Shown: piece after piece, positions 55,476 through 64,000 of the stretch
Numbering within the stretch: position 1 is the first letter of the stretch
How the letters are laid out: every line of letters begins with the position of its first letter
DNA from: Azadirachta indica
Lineage: Eukaryota; Streptophyta; Magnoliopsida; Sapindales; Meliaceae
Direction: 5' to 3'
Assembly (NCBI GenBank): GCA_022749755.1
Contig: CM040440.1
Location: 3,681,769 to 3,745,768, forward strand
Length of the DNA: 64,000 bases
Notes under the pieces: model-generated
Databases searched by the model: none
Told to the model about the DNA's origin: nothing
Seen by the model: the letters and a program-made list of their open reading frames with translations, nothing else
Program-made: the position numbers and the translations under genes

Positions 55476-58321
55476 TTAACCATAAGCTGTGCTATGAAAC
55501 CTTTTAATGGTCCAATCGTTGAGGGTTCTCAAGAGAACTTGGTTGCTGGTGCACCTAGGAGTCTTGAATTGGCTCAAGGCTGCTCCATTTCCAATGAAAT
55601 AATCCAAAATCTTCTTGAATGTCCCTCTCTTCACAATACAAAGCTCTAAAGGTCCGATTGAATTGGTTCTTCTCGACACAACATACCCATGATCAAGGAA
55701 AGAAGCATCCATTTGGCAGCAACATTCTTGAAGAACTTCTTCCTCCACTTCTCCTTCAATCTCCCAGTAAATTATGTAGTGTCCTGGTTGATTTACGATG
55801 TCGGCATGGCTTGTAAAATCCACCAGCTCGGCTTTAGTGTTGTTCAGTAGCTGAGACCCCCCCTCTCTACAACTAACTGAAGGTCTTTTTCTGTATTCTT
55901 GTCAATATTTACAGTTAATATGAGCTTTCTTCTGCATATGAAGTTCAATTTTGGGGTCCCTTTGTGAAAACCAGAGACTTCCACTATATCTCCTAACCTG
56001 CATCTATAAAGCCCTGAAAGAAACAAAACGAGTGTGTTTAGATAGAGAAAATAATTCATGTTCTACGAACAATATAAAGCCAAACAAAAACTTTGTGTGT
56101 CCTCTGACCACCCAAACGTCCCTAGGATTAGCAATTAAAAAATTTTTCACGAGCATGATTTATTAGATTTTTTTCAACCACAAATCATGTGGCCTCTAGC
56201 GAACTTTCCTAACTTGTACTAGTGCATGATCAATCAAGGAAGAAAGATAGATTTATTGGTTTGCTAAGTCTTCGACAGTGCAGATCTATGTCAAATCGAT
56301 GCTTGACTTCTTGCAGGCGAATATGGCAACTGGGCACAAAGACGACATACAAATATGCGAAAACAGAAAAAATTGCACTATCTCCGTGATGGAGATCGTT
56401 CACGAGAATAGGATAATCACAATGGATGAAACTGTTCAATTGCATGCTACGGTTTGATAGCTACAGATATTACAAACATGAAAAATTGCACATGCAAAGT
56501 TTAACAAACATAGAAATTGGTAGGTTGAAAATTTGAATTTTTAAGCAATTAACAAAACATTCAAGGGACAGAGAATTTTAATTTAAATGAAAATAAGATT
56601 TACCTGTGAAAGTAGTAAGGACTAGCTCATACTCTTGTCCAAGCTTGACTTGAGAGAGTGGTACTGGTTTATCTTCTATGAAATCATCAATTGGTGAAGG
56701 ACAACCTTGCTTCCGTCTATAAATTGGTACAAACTCGAAGTAAGAAAAAGTGGGTATTACCGCGAAAGTAACTTTCTCAGGAGGCAAAGAAGGATCGACA
56801 TTTACTCCTATCCAACTCTCTGTAGATCCGTAATCAGCACTCACTAGTGGCAAGTCCCCAGCATAATGCCTAAGCTTTTTCAAGTATGGTTGCATTGACC
56901 CTGTCATTATTGAGTAAACATACTTAGCATTTGGCCAAAGTTTAGGAAATAGGCCAAACCATTCCAAACTTTCTAGCTTCTTGCAGGTCAATTCAATTTG
57001 CGAAGCCAAATATGGTTTTGGCGAAATGATTTCCAAGACAGATTTCCGCATTCTGGGTAGGGTGATTCTAGAACTGAGGTTTCCTTCTCTGATGTCGAGG
57101 CAAATATCTTTCCATAGTTCTTCGAATGCTGTAAAAGCCTGGACTATGCTGTAAGCAAAAGTGGAAGTTATGAACTCCACTTCATCACAGAAGAAAAGAC
57201 CAAGGAGAAGATGACAGTAAGTTGATTGCTTGTAGTCTCCACCAGAAATGACTTCGTCTGGACTACACGTGAAGGACTTCGTTTTTTCTTGTTTGATTTT
57301 GAACTCTTCACTTGCGTAATAGTGTGTCGTGGCTGTTCCTACTGTTAAATCTCCTTTTGTCTTGAACTGCTTGCTGCTATATATGAACTCAAGGATCCTC
57401 CCTCCTTCCCTTATTGGATAAACCCTAAAGAAATTATCGAATAACTATAACTCCTCAGATGAATTTCAAGGAGAAGATTAACAGAGAAGCAACTTTAAAA
57501 GAAGAATATGATAAAGAGATGTAGTAAAAGATAGCATATATTTAAAGTAATTAACTTGGTGAGAGAAAGTGATATTGTTAACCTTGATCTATAAGCTGCT
57601 GCCAACGTGAAAATCTGAAGGGTAGTCTGCGAGCTATGGCGAGTAAAAGGTACGTACTTCTGTCTTCCTTCAGTGGTTCCGGAGCTAAAAAGAAAAAAGA
57701 AAGAAAAACAAGACATTCAATATGAAGAACATAAGATCATCGAGTAAATATACTTGCCTCTTGATTGTTTTGTCTTGCACCAGAATACAATCCTAGAGGA
57801 ACTACGGAGAAGCTGATAAGATCGGAAAAGAGAAGCCAAAACGAAAAAGAGCCGTCCATGGAGTCCATGACTAATTATTCTCTATTCTGATACCTTACCT
57901 CGCATGAAAAATTACAGAAGATAGTAGCTTTATAAAATAGTACAGGAAAAGTGAAAGCAATAAAAAGAATGTGTACCCACCTTAGAGAAAGAGTTGTTAT
58001 AGGTTGTTGAGTGAGAAGAGGAGCGGTGTCCCCATCTGCAATTCTCCGGATATAAGGCTCCAAATCTGCATGGGAAACAAGAGGTACCAAAGAAGTGTAA
58101 AGAGATTCCAATGCACATGCATCCATCCCTTCGATTTTGTTGTCCCCTAACAATTTCTTCAGATATTCCACCTGAGAGTTCTGTTGAAGAATCCGGCGAA
58201 GTGTCTCTCTTTGAACAAACCCGGCGTTCTCCGATACGTGCTCGAACCAGGCAATAATGTCATAGTCATACTTTCCGTTGCCGTTGTTAATAGTAAGAGC
58301 AGCGGCAGCTGGCTGTTCCAT
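55476..58321 (-). CDS. GH3.10: GH3-family acyl acid amido synthetase, GH3.10/DFL2 type, with a frame break in the last exon
   Basis: Four exons, 58321-57981, 57684-57583, 57424-56604 and 56013-55476, have good GT-AG junctions. The ATP-binding loop is rebuilt across intron 1 as LSLSSGTTEGRQK (about 111-123). The acyl-acid pocket region (YSSKQFKTKG, TATTHYYASEEF) and the YGSTESWIGVN motif follow. The third motif reads GLYRCRLGD, where GH3 proteins normally have YRYRLGD or YRYRVGD. In exon 4 the frame runs into a stop (TGA, after VERGGLSY) just past a run of seven G (plus-strand C run 55857-55863). A frame shifted by +1 or -2 then continues intact (SQLLNNTKAE, DFTSHADIVNQPGHY) to the TAA at 55476. 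Allowing one shift gives about 600 residues, normal for the family. Wording is closest to GH3.10/DFL2, which with JAR1 belongs to GH3 group I acting on jasmonates. The break may be an assembly error in a homopolymer or a real mutation. Confidence 0.85.
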
Positions 58322-58371
58322 TAATTAACAAGTTGGAGGTAGTAGCAGCTGCAGTAGTACCAGTAGTATCT

Positions 58372-58408
58372 GAGACAGAGTTGCAGAAGTTAGTGGGGGA
58401 AGTGTCTC
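58372..58408. promoter_or_regulatory. Inverted pair of TGTCTC (AuxRE-like) hexamers upstream of GH3
   Basis: GAGACA at 58372-58377 and TGTCTC at 58403-58408 face away from each other, 51-87 bases before the ATG. TGTCTC is the auxin-response-factor hexamer. The position may be in the leader, and short hexamers are common by chance, so function is uncertain. Confidence 0.25.
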
Positions 58409-60010
58409 TACTGTCTAAATTGCTCACATATCGCACACTGAGATTTGAAAATGAGAAATTGAGAAGAAGAAATTAAAAAAGAAGGAGCCCACTTATAAAA
58501 ATATCATCCCGGTGGTCTCATCCCCTCGTTGAAAACTGAAGAAACCTTCTAATATTGCTGAAGCTCCATCGCGGAATTGTACGATACTTTCTAGACCACA
58601 AGACATGATGTTATCGTTTTTATTGAGAGAGAGATTCTTCTTGAAAAGATATGGTGAAGAATGAGCCAGAATTCCTAAAAACACCCTACCAGTCCCGCCC
58701 CTCTCCTCTCACCTGCTTTGACAGCTTGGCACCATTCCATATTTTTTCCCTCCAATTTATGAGCCAACATTTCGAAGCAATAATTTGCATGTATGCGTAA
58801 ATATATATTAATTCATCCCAATATCATTGGAACGCTGAATCTTCAACACGCCCATCCATCCATATTTAATGATCTAATTACTCTTAGTTTAGAGATATAT
58901 ATATATATATATATATCTGCCTTTGACTAAGCATATATATTAATTAATTCTGTAATATTCATAGGGATTAAAGGGAAATTATATAATTAATTAAGTTTAA
59001 ACTGATCATGATGATATTTATTTATATAATATCCCTGCCTAAAATTTCAACGCCAATATAAGTAGAAGTTAATTTTGAAATTTATATATCCATATATTGG
59101 CATGTCGCTTTCGTGGCAAAAAAATAAAGTAGTTGTTTGAGTACTTCCATATTAGATATTTTCAGAAATAATTAAGTTAGATATGGCTCTATCATATTCT
59201 CTTTCAAACTACTTTTGTCTATGCTCTTTCCTCTCCACAATGAGTCTAAGTGGTGGGGCAGACATATCCGAAATATGGCTTTCTACTTTTCTCATCATCA
59301 TTTTAAAACACTGAAAAACCAATCCAATCAATGTAAGAATTAAAAAAGTTACATGCTCGATCTAATTCAACAAAATTAACCAAGTACCTTATAACTAGAT
59401 TCAAGATATATATATCTATATATATATATATATATATAGATATAATGTAATTGTAATCAATCTCTCTCGATTGACCTCTTTGAAATTTAACATGTATTAA
59501 TTAAATTTAACAACACACATCAATTTAAGAAGAAAATAATAATCAAAGGACAAAATTTAGCAAAAGAATATGCTATTATAATAAGAGAAATTTGATTAGG
59601 ACTGATAGAAAGGTATGTCATTTAGTCAGAGCTTATTTGATACACTAAGACAGAAAATTCAGTGATCACGTATGAAAATTTTCACGAAAAATTTTGATTA
59701 CAACCTTTTAAGATTGAGCAGTGATATGTGCCTGATGCGACCACAAATCGTGACGACAACGAGGCATAATTTGATATATATTAATTGTAATATCCTATGA
59801 TGGGAGTAGAAAGTAATTAAATGGCAAATATTTATATGATAGAGCTAAAATAAGATACGATACCTTAATTCACTGGAACTCCTTTGCAAAATGAATACAT
59901 ATATAGATGTGGGTTCCTTTGATGATCCATATCAATCTCGGGAGCTATATATACATATACATGGAAAGCTTCGGAGTTTAATTAATTAAAGTGCTTTTGC
60001 GAATATATAT

Positions 60011-60057
<47 letters not shown>

Positions 60058-61600
60058 CGTATGATCGAGTGTTCAATAAATAATTATACTACTTCGATCT
60101 CCGCCTAAACAGGCGCCCAAGCTAGAAAGGTTTAAATTTAATGCCAAAAAGTGCTTTTGCTTGCCTATACATACTACGAAAGATATAAAAACCTAAAAAA
60201 GCACTTTCGGTGTCACAAATTTGCACAGTAGCAAAAAGCCAAAACTCTTTAATCTTCTGAAGAAAAATCTGCCAAATATTAATTGATCTTTCATATATCG
60301 ATGCCAAAATCTGCCAAATCATAAGCTGTTTAGTTTTTGAAGAAAAACTGCGTGGTATTCAGTCAAACACATGCTTAAACTAATATAGAATTAGGAAAAA
60401 AAAAAAAAAAAGTTTGTTAACTTGGTAAAAGAAAACTTTAACTCTCGGCAGCCGATAACCAAAAATTCAAAGAATTAGTTTAGCAAAAGAAGACTTTTGT
60501 AGTAGCATAATCAAAAAAATTAAATGAACTTTCATTTTCATAAAGATTAGTTGGGATGTATATATATATATATATATATATACTTATCTATGTGTATAAT
60601 ACAATTATCAAATATATTTATTAATTAATACATGATATTTAATTTATTGAGTTGATGTTCATATCTTTTCTGAGTACTCCTCTGATGATGAATTACATAG
60701 ATCAAACAATATTTGAGAAGGAATAATTCTCAATAAAATAGATTTACAAATTAAATTTAGTGCATACATATATATTGCACCCAGAGAGCAAACAGAAGGA
60801 ATAATTCGCCGACAGGATTTGTTGAATGTGAAGCCAAAACTTGTCTGGAAAAAGATGGTAGAGCGGGCGGCCCCTACTGCAGACATACCACAACACAACA
60901 CGTAAGAGAAGTGAAGTTGGGAATCAAAAACAACCCCGTCCCACCCGTTTCGAATTTTCTAAATTACCCCAACCAAAGTATTAAATTCTAAATTTGTCTG
61001 ATCCATGCATCATCATGATCATCATCGTCATCATATATATATTACAAATTTACAATTTAACAAAGAACTGATGGAATCTTGTGTCATTTCCCATTTCGTT
61101 CCCACAGAAAGAAGCTGGTTCTCCGATTCAACTTTTAACAAGAATCAAATTGCATGCCAACGTGTGCTCAACATTACTTAGCTTATTCAAATTTGATTGT
61201 TTTGTTTGTTTAATAATTACCATTTATATCTAGAATGTCTATAAATAGAGGAGGCTATACCTACCGTAAAGAGTAAATTAATGTTCCAGGATGAAAAGGA
61301 AAAAGAAGATTGTGATATTGAATATGGGAGGCCCTGATGCTTATTAACTCATTCATTTGTCTCCTGCTCTTTTTCTCAGTGGATTTGAAGCTTGTGAGTG
61401 AATTAGTGCACTGAAAGAATCTTCCATGGTTAAAGCTTCACTTTATACGTCTTTCATTTTGCACGTGTTATACGAAAGATTTTAGTAATGTTCAGTCTAT
61501 CCAAGGAAAAAAAAAAAAAAAAAACAGAAAGGTTTTAACATGTTCAGCTTGCCACCAAATCATTTTCATTTAGACAATATGAGGCCAATTATCCGTCAAA
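58409..61600. other. Intergenic DNA upstream of GH3, rich in (TA)n repeats
   Basis: The GH3 promoter side is followed by AT-rich DNA with dinucleotide repeats at 58895-58917, 59405-59438, 60003-60046 (then GTAT/GTAC copies to 60060) and 60559-60582. Around 60140-60215 AAAAAGTGCTTTTGC and AAAAAAGCACTTT face each other, and a direct repeat AAAATCTGCCAAAT occurs near 60266 and 60308. No gene is seen. Confidence 0.45.
60003..60060. repeat. (AT)n with (GTAT)n tail
   Basis: A compound microsatellite of about 44 bases of AT/TA units followed by GTAT/GTAC tetramers. Confidence 0.9.
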
Positions 61601-64000
61601 ATGAAACACGTTTTCATTTTACGCTCATATGTATGTGGAAAAGGGAGATCATTGTCATTTTTGAAAGTGAAGAGCTGCAAGAAGTCGGCATATAATTATA
61701 TCAACAATATCAGGCCCCACCACGACCGACGCTGTGTTATTCGGATTTCAAAAATTACAGGTTTTTATTTATTTATTTATTTATTTATTTATTTTTTGGT
61801 GGGTTCAAAGATAACAAGATTAAGTTGGCGATACCCCTTCAACTTGCTCAAATGTCTAGATATCATATTGTTGCCAAGAAACACGTCTAAGACATTAAAA
61901 TATTCTGACACTTGATGTGGGTTCTGTCTCAAGGGTGTTAGAGATGAAGAAGAAACAACTAAAGACACAAAACCTATACCACAAGTATTAATTGAGACAC
62001 GATATTGAAGCATATATACGTCATTTAATTTTATCAATATACTGGAAAGTTTTTTTTTTCGCTGTGGCTTATTTGACAAGTGACTTAAAAAAGGAGAAAC
62101 TGCTTCAAACAGCCCGCAGAAGGTATTTCTGTTAAGTGGCTCAATCCAGCTTGGCAGAGGCGGAATGGCCTGCTCTTGCCATGCCAACAAAATTTGCAAA
62201 ACAGAGCAATTATTGACGTGAATGAAAGCACCTTAGCTGAGCAAGTTCCTGAGAATCACTAATGTAATCGGAACTATGTCTGCAACGGAATACTTAAAAT
62301 GTTGTTGAGAGAATTGTTTTCTAGCTTTGTGGAGAAACACGGTGAAATTAAATGAAATATTTATCATCTAATGCTATTTGTCATATCTTTCTTGTGTTTT
62401 TAAAACATTAACAATCATTTTGCCAGTTTTTAGCGAGCAATAAACTTTTTTTCCTCCACTTGCTTATCTTTAAAGACCCAGAAATCAGATAAGAGGTATC
62501 CATCTCACTAGAGAATGCCGCCAAGTGCCAACTTTGCTAAACCATCTACTGAAATTGACAGTGGAAAAAGGCATAGACCCACATCTCAATCTTCTGTGGA
62601 CCCAAACATGAACCATTGAAAAAGAAAATACCAAATACAACTCGCAAAGGAATTGGTCGACAGAACTGGGAAAAAAAAAAAAAAAAATTAGTGCAACGAA
62701 CACTCCTCAAACGCATAGAACACCTTTTTTGCAGGGGACCATTTCAAACAGTTAACTAATCTTAATGTCAATCAGACTATAATAGGAAATTACAACAAGA
62801 CACATCAATTTATTAGCAGATTATCAATTTGCAAGCAGTAACAGCAACATTGCAACCGATTTGATAAGTTGTAATGTATGGTTTGCAAGTTTCTGTCTTT
62901 CAAGTGAAATAGCAGGCGTGCCTCTTACTGAACGAAATGGAATATTCATTACCAGAAGAAAGGCAGGATTAGGTGGGCATTCACTTAGCTTTATCAGATT
63001 AAAGCTAATGACCATGGTAGATGATGATACTTTTAAAAACAGTCAATTTCCAGTCCCAAATGAACCAGAAAAAAGGGAAAAAAAAAAAAAAAAAAAAAAA
63101 AAACAGTTTTCTTTCAACGTGTAAAATAAACTGTGCAATGCAATCTCAACGCTAAGAAGCTAAGGCAGCTTATCTATGGCAGGTTTCGGCATAAATTGCA
63201 GACAAACAAACATAATGAGTTAACGAAGGACTGGTCTAGATCATGATGAAGTAATTGGTTTAAAGCTTTAGTTGATTCTATTAAGATGATGATCCATCAA
63301 GTTGAAGGATGAATGACATGCCTCCTTCAAAGTTCTAAAGGAAAATTGGATGTGGCGCGGATAAAAAGGATGGTCTTCTTTGTGAGTGGGAAAAAACACC
63401 ACCACAAAAGTGAAAGGTAGAAATACACGGCAGCCCCACTAGACCTGTAGGGTGACGTATCCTCGAGCTAAGGTCATTATAAATTGTTCTCAACATTTTT
63501 TACTATTCTCCTTCATACACTTATAAGGAAAAAGAAAGGTCCAACTTGGTGAGGGACCTTTTCTCCATCGCGCGAAACTTCAAGTTGCTATGTGATGTGG
63601 CAGAAGTCCACATTTTTATAGATGTTTTAAATAGTTATAGGTGTCTAATCATATAATTGCTAGAAGTCTAGTACATGTAAAACAGATAAACCAAAGAGTG
63701 AGATATACTAACATAACAGCTATTTCCTTTGATTGTTCATTTGACACAGATTGCATAGGATTAGTATGCAAGAACGATGCACTCAGAAACATTTAACAAC
63801 CATTTGAATCATTCCCTATAGGACGTTGGCAAAAATAATTCAATCCAAGTGTGCCCCTAATAATTGGATGTTTATCCCTCAATCTAGCAAGCATACAGTC
63901 AAGCCAAAACACAAAAAAAAAAAAAAAACAAAGGCAGCAACGACCATGTATTGAATATGCATAACTATAAAATTATAGCTGATGTTATGTACAGCTATAT
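61601..64000. other. Terminal intergenic region without a supported gene
   Basis: Contains the (TTTA)n repeat, poly-A runs at 62670-62687 and 63078-63103, and several short ORFs. The longest (61789-62199, minus, 136 codons without an ATG start) has no recognisable motif. Part of it could be UTR or intron of a gene beyond the right edge. Confidence 0.4.
61764..61794. repeat. (TTTA)n microsatellite
   Basis: About 7.5 tetramer units read directly. Confidence 0.9.

Noticed and set aside
61789..62199. 136-codon minus-strand frame near the right end
   Set aside because: No ATG start and no recognised domain, and its 3' end runs through the (TTTA)n repeat. It might be a fragment, but I cannot support a gene.

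Overview
The window is nuclear DNA from a eudicot plant. The evidence is AT-rich intergenic DNA with many (TA)n and poly-A tracts, genes split by short GT-AG introns, two pentatricopeptide-repeat (PPR) genes, and plant-only families (GH3, STRUBBELIG-family receptor kinase, SCAMP with the plant domain order). A woody rosid, possibly Citrus-like, would fit, but I cannot fix the species from sequence alone. Gene density is about one per 5-6 kb. I see no operon, phage, CRISPR array, rRNA or tRNA gene.

Layout. 763-937 (+): last exon of a cysteine-rich protein. 1653-4366 (-): NAF1, an H/ACA snoRNP assembly factor, with telo-box motifs upstream. 6890-7096 (-): a 68-residue zinc-ribbon protein with two G-boxes upstream. 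9681-11591 (+): an intronless E-class PPR gene resembling At1g03540. 12585-15599 (-): an intronless P-class PPR gene resembling At1g73710. 16408-23181 (-): a 13-exon SCAMP gene. 24579-31364 (-): a 16-coding-exon SRF-type LRR receptor pseudokinase, with a GC-AG intron and a 5'UTR intron. 36540-39333 (+): LIP1, mitochondrial lipoyl synthase, 4 exons. 41057-41890 (+): a probably N-myristoylated protein starting MGCC. 43297-46542 (-): a two-exon single-pass membrane protein. 48160-49275 (-): a kelch-repeat protein. 55476-58321 (-): a GH3.10/DFL2-type acyl amido synthetase whose last exon has a frame break in a run of seven G. From 58.5 kb to the end I find no supportable gene.

The genes do not form a pathway. 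They cover RNA-modification machinery (NAF1), organellar RNA processing (PPRs), mitochondrial cofactor synthesis (LIP1), membrane traffic (SCAMP), cell-surface signalling (SRF) and jasmonate-type hormone conjugation (GH3). The long spacers hold microsatellites, foldback or MITE-like elements and diverged repeats. The largest is an AT-rich block at about 50.97-53.31 kb whose ends look like terminal inverted repeats.

I found no clearly new biological system. The observations most worth a second look are the GH3 frame break together with a changed motif residue, the GC-AG intron and lost catalytic residues in the SRF gene, the degenerate second copy of the PPR gene's 3' end, and the undescribed repeat structures in the intergenic DNA. 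Exon boundaries were worked out by hand from splice signals and reading-frame continuity, with no transcript evidence.
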